Of a stretch of DNA of 64,000 nt, positions 42,902 to 52,819 are shown one piece after another; the stretch's first letter is position 1; every line of letters starts with the position of its first letter. The stretch is from Sphingomonas ginsengisoli An et al. 2013. GTDB lineage: Bacteria > Pseudomonadota > Alphaproteobacteria > Sphingomonadales > Sphingomonadaceae. The position numbers were made by a program, and so were the translations under genes. Under the pieces are notes generated by a model. The model was not told where the DNA came from. It made no database searches and was given only the letters and a program-made list of their open reading frames with translations. The stretch covers positions 1,922,001 through 1,986,000 of the forward strand of contig NZ_CP045434.1 in the NCBI RefSeq assembly GCF_009363895.1. Reading direction: 5' to 3'.

Positions 42902-44332
42902 TCAGTCCGCCTGTTCGGCGTAGATGCGGATCAGCCGCTGGAGATAGTCGCGGCTGTTGTAAAGCACGCTGACCCGCACGCGCTCGTTGAGCCCATGCAC
43001 GCCATTGCCGTCGGGATCGCCGAAATAGCCGCTGATGCCGTAGGTCGGAATGCCCACGGGCGTCAGGAAGGCGCCGTCGGTCGCGCCGGCCGACATGATC
43101 CGAACCAGCGGCACGCCGGGGAACATCTGCTTGGCCAGCGTCTCGGCCGGACCGAGCACCTTCGGGTCGAGCGGAGGCGGCGGCGCCGGAGCGTTGCGGA
43201 CTTCGCGCAGCGAGACCGCGACCTTGGGATCGGCAATCGCCTTGATCAGCGTCTGGCGAACGTCCTCGGCGCTGGTGCCTGGGAAAATCCGGCAGTTGAT
43301 GTTGGCGCGCGCCCGCTGCGGCAGCGCATTGGTGGCGTGGCCCGCATCGAGCATCGTCGCGACGCAATTGGTATGGAGAATGGCGTTGTCGTCGGGCTCG
43401 CGCTCGAGCAGCGCGCGAGCAGCCACGTCGTTCGGATTGGCGAGCAGCGCGGTGATCGCCGCGCGCTGGTCGGCCGGACGGGTCGGCGCCATGCGGGTGT
43501 AGAAATCGCGGGTGGTCGCGCTGAACATCACCGGGAATCGCGTCGCCTCGATCGCGGTCAGCGCGTGGGCCAGATGATAGATGGCATTGTCAGGGACCGG
43601 ACGCGAGCTGTGGCCGCCGGGATTGGTCACCTCGAGCGTGTAATTCTGGCTGAGCTTCTCGCCGACCTGGATGCCGAGGAAGCGCGGGGTACCGTTGGCG
43701 TCGAGCTTGCCCCCGCCGCCCTCGTTGACCGCGAAGGCCGCATCGATCAGCTGGCGCTGGTTCTTGGCGAGATATTCGGCGCCGTTGAACGCGCCGCTGG
43801 TCTCCTCGCCGCAGGTCAGCGCAAGCTTGAGCGTGCGGCGGGGACGATATTTCTCGCGCGCCATCCGCGCCAGCGTGTCGACCCAGATCGACGCCATCGC
43901 CTTATCATCGGCGGCGCCGCGAGCGTAGAAATTCCCATTCTCCTCGACCAAGGTGAAGGGATCGCGGGTCCAGTCCTCGCGCTTGGCCTCGACCACGTCG
44001 ATGTGGGCCAGCATCAGCACCGGCCGCGCGGTCGGCTGACGGCCGGGGTAGACGACGACCAGCCCGCCTTCCTTCGGATGCGAGGGTTCGACGAACGGGT
44101 GAAGATCGCTGTCGGGAATTCCGGCGGACTTGAGGTAGGCGGCCATCCGCTCGGCGGCGAGTGTGCAACTGCCCGCCGACAGCGTCGTGTTGGTCTCGAC
44201 CAGCTCCTTGTAAACCCGGCGGAACTCGACTTGGTCGGGGCGCAGCGCTGTCGCCGGAGCCGGCGCTTGGGCGAACGCTGGCGCGGCAGTGGCGGCGAGC
44301 AAGGTGGCGGCGATAATCGAGCGGATGGGCAC
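42902..44332 (-). CDS. secreted M20 family metallopeptidase
   Basis: 476 residues. A signal peptide (SIIAATLLAATAAPAFAQA) precedes the M20 core: LMLAHIDVVEA (His and Asp ligands), ARGAADDKAMAS, CGEETSGAF (catalytic Glu/Glu pair), and TNPGGHSSRP in the dimerisation region. It should hydrolyse dipeptides or N-acylated amino acids with two zinc ions, in the periplasm. GTG 44332 is the start; GGGGGAA lies 5 bases upstream. Upstream, 199 bases separate it from the divergent M13 gene, the longest control region of this area. Confidence 0.9.
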   Translation of the reverse strand: MPIRSIIAATLLAATAAPAFAQAPAPATALRPDQVEFRRVYKELVETNTTLSAGSCTLAAERMAAYLKSAGIPDSDLHPFVEPSHPKEGGLVVVYPGRQPTARPVLMLAHIDVVEAKREDWTRDPFTLVEENGNFYARGAADDKAMASIWVDTLARMAREKYRPRRTLKLALTCGEETSGAFNGAEYLAKNQRQLIDAAFAVNEGGGGKLDANGTPRFLGIQVGEKLSQNYTLEVTNPGGHSSRPVPDNAIYHLAHALTAIEATRFPVMFSATTRDFYTRMAPTRPADQRAAITALLANPNDVAARALLEREPDDNAILHTNCVATMLDAGHATNALPQRARANINCRIFPGTSAEDVRQTLIKAIADPKVAVSLREVRNAPAPPPPLDPKVLGPAETLAKQMFPGVPLVRIMSAGATDGAFLTPVGIPTYGISGYFGDPDGNGVHGLNERVRVSVLYNSRDYLQRLIRIYAEQAD

Positions 44333-44531
44333 GGCGGTTCCCCCGAAACGCGGCGCTCGGGCGGCGCCGCCATGGGCGAGGCTAACGCGGCACTCCGGCA
44401 AGCGCCAGCGCCGAGTTGCCGCCGCTGGTCGATGGACTGGGCACCCTTGTCGAAGGAGTGTCGCTCGGTCGCTTTACAGGCGGTCGCCGAGGCGTAGACC
44501 GACCGCCACCCAAGGGGAGGTTAAGTCTCAC

Positions 44532-46610
44532 ATGTTCCAACGGATTCTTCTGGCCGGTACCGCCGCCCTCGCCGTCACCGTCGCCGGTAGCGCGCCGCTG
44601 CTCGCCAAGCCCGCGCCCGCGCACCACGCCCGCGCCTCGACTACCTCCGCCAAGCCGCAGCTCGGCAGCTGGGGCGTCGACCTCGCCGGCATGGACAAGA
44701 GCGTGAACCCCGGCGACAGCTGGTACAATTACGTCAACGGGACGTGGGACAAGAACACCGAGATCCCCGCCGACAAGTCGAGCTGGGGCGGGTTCGGCAT
44801 CCTCCGCGACCTCAGCGACCAGCGCACCCATGACCTCATCGAGGACGTCGCCAAGACCGGCGGTCCGGCCGGCAGCAACGATCAGAAGATCGCCGACCTC
44901 TACAAGAGCTTCATGGACGAGCAGGCGATCGAAGCGAAGGGCCTGACCCCGCTCCGGCCCTACCTCGCCCGGATCGCCGCGGTGCAGAGCCGCGATGACC
45001 TGACCAATGCGATGGCCTGGGCCAATCGCACCGGCATCGGCGGTCCGATCCGCGCCGGGGTCCAGCAGGACCTCAAGAACAATAGCCTCTACGCCGTCTA
45101 TCTCAGCCAAGGCGGCCTCGGCCTGCCCGACCGCGACTATTACCTCGACACCACCAATCCCAAGTTTGCCGAGGCGCGCACCAAGTATATCGCCCATGTC
45201 GGCAACATGCTGCGCATGGCCGGGATGAGCGAGCCGGAGGCGCGCGCCCAGCGGATCTTCGACCTCGAGAAGCAGATCGCGCAGGTCCAGTGGTCGCGCG
45301 TCCAGTCGCGCCAGGTCGAGAAGCGTTATAATCCGCGCACGCTGGCCGAGCTCAAGGCGCAGGACCCGGGCGTCAACTGGGACGCCTATTTCCGCGAGAC
45401 CGGTATCGGCGCGCCCGAGCGGGTGATCGTCAGCCAGCCCGAGGCGATCGCCGGGTCGGCCAAGCTGATCGAGTCGGCGCCGATCGACACGTGGAAGGAC
45501 TATCTGACCTTCCGTACCATCTCGGCCGCCGCGCCGATGCTGCCCAAGGCGTTCGTCAACGAGAATTTCGACTTCTACGGCAAGACGCTGTCGGGCACGC
45601 CCCAGCTGCCCGAGCGATGGAAGCGCGGGGTTGGCTTGGTCAACGGCGCATTGGGTGAGGCGGTCGGCCAGGCCTATGTCGCCAAATACTTCACGCCCGA
45701 GACCAAGGCCAAGATGGACGAACTCGTCCACAACCTGATCAAGGCGATGGATCACCGGTTGGCCAACCTCACCTGGATGGCGCCCGAGACCAAGGCCAAG
45801 GCGCGGGTCAAGCTCGCCGCCTTCACCCCCAAGATCGGCTATCCGACCAAGTGGCGCGACTATTCGGCGTTGACGGTCGAGAGCGGCGATCCGGTCGGCA
45901 ATCTCTTCCGCGCCAGCGCGTTCGAATATAACCGCAACCTCGCGAAGATGGGCAAGCCGGTCGACCGCACGGAGTGGGGCATGACCCCGATGACGGTGAA
46001 CGCCTACGCCAACCCGCCGATGAACGAAGTAGTGTTCCCGGCCGCGATCCTGCAGCCGCCCTTCTTCGATCCGAACGCCGACATGGCGGTCAACTATGGC
46101 GCGATCGGCGCGGTGATCGGGCATGAGCTCAGCCACCACTTCGACGACCAGGGTCGGAAGTACGACCCGCAGGGCAACCTCAACGACTGGTGGACGCAGG
46201 CGGACATCGACCGCTTCAAGGTCGGCACCGACAAGGTTGTCGCCCAGTACGGCGCCTATGAGCCGATCCCGGGCAAGCATGTGAACGGCGAGCTGACGCT
46301 CGGCGAGAATATGGCCGACCTCGCCGGCCTCAACGTCGCCTACGATGCCTACAAGATGAGCCTGCACGGGAAGCCCGACCGGGTCATCGACGGCTACACC
46401 GGCGACCAGCGCTTCTTCCTCGGCTTCGGCCAGGTATGGCGCAACAAGATGCGCGAGGCGGCGATGCTCAACCAGCTGACCACCGATCCGCATTCGCCGG
46501 GGCAGCTCCGTCCCAACGTCGTCCGCAACTTCGACGCCTGGTACAAGGCGTTCAACGTCAAGAGCGGCGCGCTCTACCTGACGCCGGAGCAGCGCATCCA
46601 CATCTGGTAA
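44532..46610 (+). CDS. secreted M13 family metallopeptidase (neprilysin-like)
   Basis: 692 residues. Signal peptide (ILLAGTAALAVTVAGSAPLLA), M13 N-terminal domain (SVNPGDSWYNYVNGTW), and the C-terminal catalytic domain with VIGHELSHHFDDQG (HExxH, first His about residue 531) and GENMADLAG, holding the third zinc ligand Glu. Cleaves oligopeptides outside the cytoplasm. GGGGAGG 10 bases before ATG 44532 sets the start. Followed by a good intrinsic terminator. Confidence 0.94.
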   Translation: MFQRILLAGTAALAVTVAGSAPLLAKPAPAHHARASTTSAKPQLGSWGVDLAGMDKSVNPGDSWYNYVNGTWDKNTEIPADKSSWGGFGILRDLSDQRTHDLIEDVAKTGGPAGSNDQKIADLYKSFMDEQAIEAKGLTPLRPYLARIAAVQSRDDLTNAMAWANRTGIGGPIRAGVQQDLKNNSLYAVYLSQGGLGLPDRDYYLDTTNPKFAEARTKYIAHVGNMLRMAGMSEPEARAQRIFDLEKQIAQVQWSRVQSRQVEKRYNPRTLAELKAQDPGVNWDAYFRETGIGAPERVIVSQPEAIAGSAKLIESAPIDTWKDYLTFRTISAAAPMLPKAFVNENFDFYGKTLSGTPQLPERWKRGVGLVNGALGEAVGQAYVAKYFTPETKAKMDELVHNLIKAMDHRLANLTWMAPETKAKARVKLAAFTPKIGYPTKWRDYSALTVESGDPVGNLFRASAFEYNRNLAKMGKPVDRTEWGMTPMTVNAYANPPMNEVVFPAAILQPPFFDPNADMAVNYGAIGAVIGHELSHHFDDQGRKYDPQGNLNDWWTQADIDRFKVGTDKVVAQYGAYEPIPGKHVNGELTLGENMADLAGLNVAYDAYKMSLHGKPDRVIDGYTGDQRFFLGFGQVWRNKMREAAMLNQLTTDPHSPGQLRPNVVRNFDAWYKAFNVKSGALYLTPEQRIHIW

Positions 46611-46635
46611 GCGGTTCCCGCCTCACCAGCGATCG

Positions 46636-46667
46636 GCCGGCCGGAGCACCCGCTCGGGCCGGCTTTT
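46636..46667 (+). terminator. intrinsic terminator of the M13 gene
   Basis: GCCGGCC (46636-46642) pairs with GGCCGGC (46657-46663), and inner GAGC with GCTC around an ACCC loop; one G-G mismatch separates the two stems. TTTT follows at 46664-46667. It lies 26 bases after the stop codon. Confidence 0.75.
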
Positions 46668-47551
46668 CATTGGGGCACGATCACCTGCAACGCCTTGGGC
46701 CAGATGCGGTAGTCGAGCGGGCTTTCGAGATGCTCGGTCTCACCGTCGGTCGCGACCGCGAGATGGCTCCGTGAACTCGCCACGCGGAGCCGGGTGACGT
46801 CATCGAGCCGGATGAGATCGTCGTCGCGCGTCCGGCCGACCAGCGCGCGAAGGATCGCGGCGACCATCCCCGCACGGCTCTGCGAACGGAGCACCATCAC
46901 GCACAGTCGCCCGTCGTCGAGCGTCTGACGCTTGCCCGCTTCAGGCAGAACCAGCGCATAGTCGTTGTTGCCGACGAACAGCAGCGGCGTGTTGACGCTC
47001 GCCTGCTCAGCATCGTTAATCGTCAGGCGGAGCCGGTGATGACGGAATCGCACCAGCGTCCGCGCCCCGGCGACCAGCATCGCCAGCTTCTTGGATCGCC
47101 CGAGCCGCTTCTGCTGCGCCTCGCGGTCGAGCACCATCAACGGATAGAGCCCGACCGCGCTGTTGTTGATGAAGACGCGGCCGTTGACCTCGGCAACGTC
47201 GACCGGGCGGTGGTGGCCGGTCTTGAGCACTGCCACCGCCTCTTCGAGTTCGGTCGGAATGCCGAGGTCGCGGGCGAAATGGTTCAACGTGCCGAGCGGG
47301 AGCACGGCGAGAGGCACCTCGCTTCCCGCCAGAATACCCGCGACCGAACTGATCGTGCCGTCGCCGCCACCGGCCGCAACGAACGGTCGGCCATCGTCGC
47401 GGGCCGCAGTCGCCCGGCGCGCACACTCGGCGCCTTCGACCGCACAGATTTCGGCGTCGAGCCCGGCATCGGCAACCGCGGCGCGGACCCGCTCCTCGAC
47501 GTCGTCGCCCGCGCTACCGCCACCCTTGTTGAGTATGATCAGACCCTGCAT
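46667..47551 (-). CDS. diacylglycerol kinase-family lipid kinase (YegS/DagK type)
   Basis: 294 residues. The catalytic-domain motif GGGDGTISSVAG and the strand LPLGTLNHFARD are typical of DAGK_cat lipid kinases, here joined to the usual C-terminal beta-rich domain. It should phosphorylate a lipid such as diacylglycerol, or a sphingoid/ceramide base as this organism group makes sphingolipids; the substrate cannot be read. No membrane span. ATG 47551; the next gene is 63 bases upstream on the same strand. Confidence 0.87.
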   Translation of the reverse strand: MQGLIILNKGGGSAGDDVEERVRAAVADAGLDAEICAVEGAECARRATAARDDGRPFVAAGGGDGTISSVAGILAGSEVPLAVLPLGTLNHFARDLGIPTELEEAVAVLKTGHHRPVDVAEVNGRVFINNSAVGLYPLMVLDREAQQKRLGRSKKLAMLVAGARTLVRFRHHRLRLTINDAEQASVNTPLLFVGNNDYALVLPEAGKRQTLDDGRLCVMVLRSQSRAGMVAAILRALVGRTRDDDLIRLDDVTRLRVASSRSHLAVATDGETEHLESPLDYRIWPKALQVIVPQ

Positions 47552-47614
47552 CGCCCCCGTAACGAGCGGTGTCCGCGCTTGGGTCCGGCAAGCGACAAGT
47601 TCATGCGCGGGGAA

Positions 47615-48925
47615 TCAATGTCCGCCGGCTTTGAGCATGTCGCCGACCCGCACCAGTTTCTCACGCGGAGCGCCGGCCCGTGCCGCAGCGACCTCGGCCG
47701 CCTCGATTTTCTGCCAGTCGTGGAAGGGCACGGGATCGCAGCCGCGCAATTGGAGCAGGGCGTCGAGCCCGTCGCCGCCGCGCCGCCCGCTGTCGCCGCC
47801 CTCGGCCGGAAACAGCGCGGCGATCTGCTCGGCGACCTCATAGCCGTCGGGGCGGTTGGTCCCGATCGTCCCGGTCGGGCCCCGCCGAGCCCAACCTACG
47901 GCATAGAGCCGTTCCGCAATCCGTCCGCCGTCGTTGGCGAAGCGGCCGAGCCGGTCGTCGTAGGGCACGCCGGGGATCGCCGGCGTTGCGTAGCCGATGC
48001 AGCTCACCACCAGCGAGCAGGGCACGGCGTAGGTCTCGCCCGTGCCGTGCGACGTGCCGTCAGCCTGCAAGGCGGTTCGTTCGACGATCAGCCGTTCGGC
48101 CCGGCCGTCACCCTCGATCGCCAGCGGCCTGGCGAAGAAGTCGAACAGGATCTCGCGCGGCTTTTCGTTGCGCGGCATGGCAGCAAACTCGCGCAAATGC
48201 CCGACGGACTTGCGCTGCCCCGGATCGAGCTCGGCATCGCTGTCGGCCGGCGGCAGGTCGGCGGGATCGACCAGCGGCTGCGCCTGCTCGAGATGGCCGA
48301 GCTCGCCGAGCTCCTTGGGCGTCATCGCGATCTGCTGCGGCCCGCGGCGGCCGAGGATGGTGACGCTGCGCAGGTGGCTCTGGCCAAGCGCCTCGAACGC
48401 ATGGCCGACGATGTCCGAGCCGACGAACTCCGCCGGGGTTTTGCTGAGGATGCGGGCGACGTCGAGTGCGACATTGCCGTTGCCGACGATCGCCGCGGCA
48501 GTCCCGTCGAGCGGCGGCGCCAGCTCGGCGAAATCGGGATGGCCGTTGTACCAGCCGACGAAGGCCGCCGAACCGAGCACGCCGGGGAGGTCGTCGCCAG
48601 GGATGCCGAGCCGACGGTCGTGCGGCGCGCCGGTCGCCAGCACGACCGCGTCATAGAGGCCAAGCAACTCCTCGATCGAGACGTCGGCCCCGAGGTGGAC
48701 ATTGCCGAGGAAGCGCGCGCCGGGTTCGAGCGCGACCTTTTCGTAGCGCTTCGTTACCGCCTTGATCGACTGGTGGTCGGGGGCGACCCCGAAGCGGATC
48801 AGGCCGTAAGGCACCGGCAGCCGGTCGAGGATATCGACCCGCGCCTCACTGCCGTACGTCTTGAGCAGCGCTTCGGCTGTGTAGAACCCCGCGGGACCCG
48901 AACCGATCACGGCGAAATGGCGCAT
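47615..48925 (-). CDS. ferredoxin--NADP(+) reductase, adrenodoxin reductase-like
   Basis: 436 residues. FAVIGSGPAGFYTAEALL binds FAD, GNGNVALDVARIL binds NADP, and VPYGLIRFGVAPDHQ is the diagnostic loop of adrenodoxin reductase/FprA-type enzymes. It moves electrons from NADPH to a ferredoxin, for example for P450s or iron-sulfur assembly. ATG 48925 places the FAD loop at residues 4-20. Cytoplasmic. No ferredoxin gene is next to it. Confidence 0.91.
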   Translation of the reverse strand: MRHFAVIGSGPAGFYTAEALLKTYGSEARVDILDRLPVPYGLIRFGVAPDHQSIKAVTKRYEKVALEPGARFLGNVHLGADVSIEELLGLYDAVVLATGAPHDRRLGIPGDDLPGVLGSAAFVGWYNGHPDFAELAPPLDGTAAAIVGNGNVALDVARILSKTPAEFVGSDIVGHAFEALGQSHLRSVTILGRRGPQQIAMTPKELGELGHLEQAQPLVDPADLPPADSDAELDPGQRKSVGHLREFAAMPRNEKPREILFDFFARPLAIEGDGRAERLIVERTALQADGTSHGTGETYAVPCSLVVSCIGYATPAIPGVPYDDRLGRFANDGGRIAERLYAVGWARRGPTGTIGTNRPDGYEVAEQIAALFPAEGGDSGRRGGDGLDALLQLRGCDPVPFHDWQKIEAAEVAAARAGAPREKLVRVGDMLKAGGH

Positions 48926-48993
48926 AAAGGCGGCCTCCTTGAGCACGGAGGCTAGCCACATTCGCTCGGCAAGGCGAGCCGTGCGCGCGGGAC

Positions 48994-49314
48994 TTAGACC
49001 TTTGTGCGATCCTCGAGCAGCAGGTCGCTGCCCTTGGCTTTCAGCGCCGCCTCGATCGGCTTCGAAAACATGCCCAGTAGTCCGGGCAGTGCGATCACGC
49101 AGCGGACCAGCCGATCCTCGACGTCGATCTTGGCATCGACGCTCTGGCCCATCGCCCCGACGGTGAGGTCGAGCCGGTTATCGACCCAGTTGCTGGTGAC
49201 GTCCGCCCCGCCGGGAATGTAGCCCTGGAGCTTGTGGACGTTAGCGGCGATCCGCCGCTGTGCCTCCTCGCGGCCGAGGGTGTGGGGGAGGTCGACGTGG
49301 ATGGGCTGGCTCAT
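48994..49314 (-). CDS. polyhydroxyalkanoic acid system family protein (PHA_gran_rgn)
   Basis: 106 residues: a short domain starting [20 protein letters not shown] with [20 protein letters not shown] in the middle, the signature of the PHA_gran_rgn family. The family was named from genes near polyhydroxyalkanoate operons, but no PHA synthase or depolymerase is in this window, so the name should not be read as function. Soluble. Confidence 0.82.
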   Translation of the reverse strand: MSQPIHVDLPHTLGREEAQRRIAANVHKLQGYIPGGADVTSNWVDNRLDLTVGAMGQSVDAKIDVEDRLVRCVIALPGLLGMFSKPIEAALKAKGSDLLLEDRTKV

Positions 49315-49376
49315 TCGTGCGACGTGCGTCCGCCTTAGTCACTTTTCAAGCGCTGTGGGTGCTTTAGGCTGGGATA

Positions 49377-50126
49377 ATGCCGTTGCTGCCAGTCCTGCTT
49401 GCCCTCGCCCAGCCCACCGCCGCCGCCGCGTCGATCGTTCCGCCGTTCCGCGTCGGTCCGCCGGTATGGAATCCGACCGGCGACTATGTGATCGCCGGTC
49501 AGGACGAGGCCGGATATCGCCGATGGATCGGCGGGCAGAGCTGGCGGCCCGGACTGGTCGCCAGCTTCCATCGCTATCTGATGGACAATCAGGTCGGCTT
49601 CGTCGTCCCGACCTGGCAGTTGCTGCGGACCGCGAGCGACTGGGCAAAGTGCGGCGCCGAACCGTTCGAGGTGCCGCCGATCACCCAGTGGGCCAACGTC
49701 ATCCAGACGCTGCGCTACGTCCGCGATTATGTGGTGCCGGCGATCGGCCCGGTCGAGGCGGTCAGCGCCTATCGCAATCCGATCCTCAACCAGTGCGCCG
49801 GTGGCGCGCCGGAGAGCGTCCACATGACCATGTCGGCGATCGACCTGGTGCCGCTGCTGCCGATCGATCGCGGCACGCTGATGAGCCGGCTCTGTTCGGG
49901 CCATGCGATCAACGGGCCGCGCTACAATGTCGGATTGGGCTTCTATACCAAGCTGCGCTTCCACGTGGACAGCTGGAAATATCGCACGTGGGGCCGCAAC
50001 GACGGCGGAACGCTCGCCTGCCCGAGCCCGATCGTCCGGGCAGCCCCGCCGGCGCCAGCGGTGACCGTAGTCCCCACCGCGATTCAACCAGCCTCTCCCA
50101 GCTCGGACCCCCTCGCTCCGCGCTGA
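49377..50126 (+). CDS. secreted M15-like (D-Ala-D-Ala carboxypeptidase family) protein
   Basis: 249 residues. Signal peptide at the N-terminus ([17 protein letters not shown]), then a domain with [31 protein letters not shown] (His and Asp ligands of an M15A/hedgehog-type zinc site) and LRFHVDSW (last His). The family acts on peptidoglycan peptides in the periplasm. Pro/Ala-rich, possibly disordered C-terminus. Two hairpins separate it from clpB. Confidence 0.78.
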   Translation: MPLLPVLLALAQPTAAAASIVPPFRVGPPVWNPTGDYVIAGQDEAGYRRWIGGQSWRPGLVASFHRYLMDNQVGFVVPTWQLLRTASDWAKCGAEPFEVPPITQWANVIQTLRYVRDYVVPAIGPVEAVSAYRNPILNQCAGGAPESVHMTMSAIDLVPLLPIDRGTLMSRLCSGHAINGPRYNVGLGFYTKLRFHVDSWKYRTWGRNDGGTLACPSPIVRAAPPAPAVTVVPTAIQPASPSSDPLAPR

Positions 50127-50134
50127 TTGCCACC

Positions 50135-50160
50135 CCCGGACCGACATTTCGTCGGCCGGG
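50135..50160 (+). terminator. hairpin between M15-like gene and clpB
   Basis: CCCGG-A-CCGAC (50135-50145) pairs with GTCGG-CCGGG (50151-50160) around ATTTC, with A50140 bulged. It lies 8 bases after the M15-like stop. No T-run follows, so it may rather be a regulatory stem. Confidence 0.4.
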
Positions 50161-50163
50161 CTT

Positions 50164-50183
50164 GTGTGGCCCGATTGCCACAC
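50164..50183. promoter_or_regulatory. inverted repeat upstream of clpB
   Basis: GTGTGGC (50164-50170) and GCCACAC (50177-50183) form a perfect 7-base inverted repeat with a 6-base centre, 36 bases before the clpB start. It could be an operator or an mRNA stem in the clpB leader. The well-known heat-shock operator CIRCE has a different sequence, so the regulator is unknown. Confidence 0.35.
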
Positions 50184-50218
50184 TACCTTCGCTGCCAGAG
50201 AAGGGGCAGCAAACTTCC

Positions 50219-52819
50219 ATGGACTTCGAAAAACTCACCGATCGCGCCAAGGGCTTCGTCCAGGCCGCGCAGACCATCGCGGTGCGCGAGCATCACCAGC
50301 GGATCACCCCGGCGCATTTCCTCAAAGCCTTGCTCGACGACGAGCAGGGAATGGCCGCGGGGTTGATCGACGCCGCCGGGGGCGACGCCAAGGCCGCCCG
50401 CCGTGAAGCCGACGCGCTGGTCGCGCGCGAGCCCGCCGTGACCGGCTCGGGCGCGACCTCGGCTCCCGGGCTCGACGGCGACGTGATGCGCCTGCTCGAC
50501 CAGGCCGAGCAGATTGCGAAAAAGGCCGGCGACAGCTTCGTCACCGTGCAGCGCATTCTGCTGGCGATGGCGCTCGCCAAGGGCAGCGACGTCGCGACCG
50601 CGCTCGAGCGCGCGGGGGTCAGGCCGCTCGCGCTCAACGCCGCGATCGACAAGCTGCAGGGCGGGCGCACCGCCGACACGCAGGGTGCCGAGGATCGCCT
50701 CGACGCGCTCAAGAAATTTGCCCGCGACCTCACCCAGGCCGCGCGCGACGGCAAGCTCGATCCCGTCATCGGCCGCGACGAGGAGATCCGCCGCACCATC
50801 CAGGTGCTCGCCCGCCGGACCAAGAACAATCCGGTGCTGATCGGCGAACCCGGGGTCGGCAAGACCGCGATCGTCGAGGGGCTCGCGATCCGGATGATGA
50901 ACGGCGACGTGCCCGACGGCCTCAAGGATCGTCGGCTGCTCAGCCTCGACATGGGTTCGCTGATCGCGGGCGCGAAATATCGAGGCGAGTTCGAGGAGCG
51001 CCTGAAAGGTGTGCTCGACGAGGTGAAGGGCGCCGCGGGCGAGATCATCCTGTTCATCGACGAGATGCATACGCTGGTCGGCGCGGGAAAGAGCGAAGGC
51101 GCGATGGACGCATCGAACCTCTTGAAGCCCGCCCTCGCGCGCGGCGAGCTGCACTGCATCGGCGCCACCACGCTCGACGAATATCGCAAGCACGTCGAAA
51201 AGGACCCCGCGCTCGAACGTCGCTTCCAGCCGGTGTTCGTGGGTGAACCGACGGTTGAAGATACGATCAGCATCCTGCGCGGCCTCAAGGAAAAGTACGA
51301 GCTCCACCACGGGATCACCATCACCGATCCCGCGATCGTGGCCGCCGTGACGCTGTCGAACCGCTACATCTCCGACCGCTTCTTGCCCGACAAGGCGATC
51401 GACCTGATGGACGAGGCCGCCAGCCGGATCCGGATGGAAGTCGAGAGCAAGCCCGAGGAAATCGAGAACCTCGACCGGCGGATCATGCAATTGAAGATCG
51501 AGCGCGAGGCGCTGAAGCGCGAGAAGGACGCGGCCTCGCGCGATCGGCTCGGCAATCTCGAAGGCGAACTCGGCAATCTCGAGCAGCAGTCGGCCGAGCT
51601 GACCCAACGCTGGCAGGCCGAGAAAGAGAAGATCGCCGCTGCCTCGAAGGTGCAGGAGCAATTGGACTCCGCCCGGCTGGAGCTCGAGCAGGCGCAGCGC
51701 GGGGGCGATCTCGCCAAGGCCGGCGAGCTTGCCTACGGGCGCATCCCCGCGCTCGAGAAGCAGCTTGAGGACGCCCGCGCGGTCTCGCAGCATGCGATGC
51801 TGCGCGAGGAAGTCACCGAGCAGGATATCGCCGCGGTCGTCAGCCGCTGGACCGGTGTGCCGGTCGAGCGGATGATGGAGGGTGAGCGCGAGAAATTGCT
51901 CCAGATGGAGCAATTGATCGGCAAGCGCGTCATCGGCCAGGACCAGGCGGTCAAGGCCGTGTCGACCGCCGTCCGCCGCGCCCGGGCGGGCCTGCAGGAC
52001 CCGAACCGGCCCTTGGGGTCCTTCCTGTTCCTCGGGCCGACCGGCGTCGGCAAGACCGAGCTGACCAAGGCGCTCGCCGAATTCCTGTTCGACGATGCGA
52101 CCGCGATGGTCCGCATCGACATGAGCGAATTCATGGAGAAGCATGCCGTCGCCCGGCTGATCGGCGCGCCCCCGGGCTATGTCGGCTACGAAGAAGGCGG
52201 CGTGCTGACCGAGGCGGTTCGGCGCCGGCCCTACCAGGTGGTTCTCTTCGACGAGGTCGAGAAAGCGCACGGCGACGTCTTCAACATTCTCCTCCAGGTG
52301 CTCGACGACGGGCGGTTGACCGACGGCCAGGGCCGCACGGTCGACTTCACCAACACGATCATCATCCTGACCTCCAACCTCGGCAGCCAGTATCTCGCCG
52401 CGCTCGGCGACGACGAGCCGGTCGAGAAGGCCGAACCGCAGGTGATGGACGTCGTGCGCGCCCATTTCCGGCCCGAATTCCTCAACCGATTGGACGAGGT
52501 CATCCTGTTCCACCGCCTCTCGGCGGGGAACATGGCGCCGATCGTCGACATCCAGGTCGACCGGCTGCGCAGGCTGCTGACCGACCGCAAGATCAAGCTC
52601 GAGCTGACCGAGGCCGCGCGGGCGTGGCTGGCGCGAGTCGGCTACGACCCGACCTACGGCGCGCGTCCGCTGAAGCGCGCCGTCCAGCGCTATCTGCAGG
52701 ACCCGCTCGCCGATCTCATTCTCCGGGGCGAGGTGCGCGACGGATCGACGGTGCGGGCCGACGAGGGCGATGGTGGACTGACGCTGACGCCGGTGGCCGA
52801 AGAGCGCGCCGCGGCCTAG
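50219..52819 (+). CDS. clpB: ATP-dependent disaggregase ClpB
   Basis: 866 residues. Clp N-domain ([20 protein letters not shown]), two AAA+ modules with Walker A GEPGVGKT (about residue 209) and GPTGVGKT (about 606), and a coiled-coil middle domain (about residues 410-530, Glu/Arg/Leu-rich), which separates ClpB from ClpA/ClpC. It rescues aggregated proteins with DnaK. ATG 50219 gives the family N-terminus; AAGGGG lies 12 bases upstream. Its 3' end overlaps the convergent oxygenase gene by 4 bases. Heat-shock control is expected but no consensus promoter was confirmed. Confidence 0.97.
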   Translation: MDFEKLTDRAKGFVQAAQTIAVREHHQRITPAHFLKALLDDEQGMAAGLIDAAGGDAKAARREADALVAREPAVTGSGATSAPGLDGDVMRLLDQAEQIAKKAGDSFVTVQRILLAMALAKGSDVATALERAGVRPLALNAAIDKLQGGRTADTQGAEDRLDALKKFARDLTQAARDGKLDPVIGRDEEIRRTIQVLARRTKNNPVLIGEPGVGKTAIVEGLAIRMMNGDVPDGLKDRRLLSLDMGSLIAGAKYRGEFEERLKGVLDEVKGAAGEIILFIDEMHTLVGAGKSEGAMDASNLLKPALARGELHCIGATTLDEYRKHVEKDPALERRFQPVFVGEPTVEDTISILRGLKEKYELHHGITITDPAIVAAVTLSNRYISDRFLPDKAIDLMDEAASRIRMEVESKPEEIENLDRRIMQLKIEREALKREKDAASRDRLGNLEGELGNLEQQSAELTQRWQAEKEKIAAASKVQEQLDSARLELEQAQRGGDLAKAGELAYGRIPALEKQLEDARAVSQHAMLREEVTEQDIAAVVSRWTGVPVERMMEGEREKLLQMEQLIGKRVIGQDQAVKAVSTAVRRARAGLQDPNRPLGSFLFLGPTGVGKTELTKALAEFLFDDATAMVRIDMSEFMEKHAVARLIGAPPGYVGYEEGGVLTEAVRRRPYQVVLFDEVEKAHGDVFNILLQVLDDGRLTDGQGRTVDFTNTIIILTSNLGSQYLAALGDDEPVEKAEPQVMDVVRAHFRPEFLNRLDEVILFHRLSAGNMAPIVDIQVDRLRRLLTDRKIKLELTEAARAWLARVGYDPTYGARPLKRAVQRYLQDPLADLILRGEVRDGSTVRADEGDGGLTLTPVAEERAAA

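Noticed and set aside
50161..50190. Sigma-32 promoter for clpB
   Set aside because: A CTTG is present at 50161, but no convincing -10 element follows at the right distance, so a promoter is not claimed.
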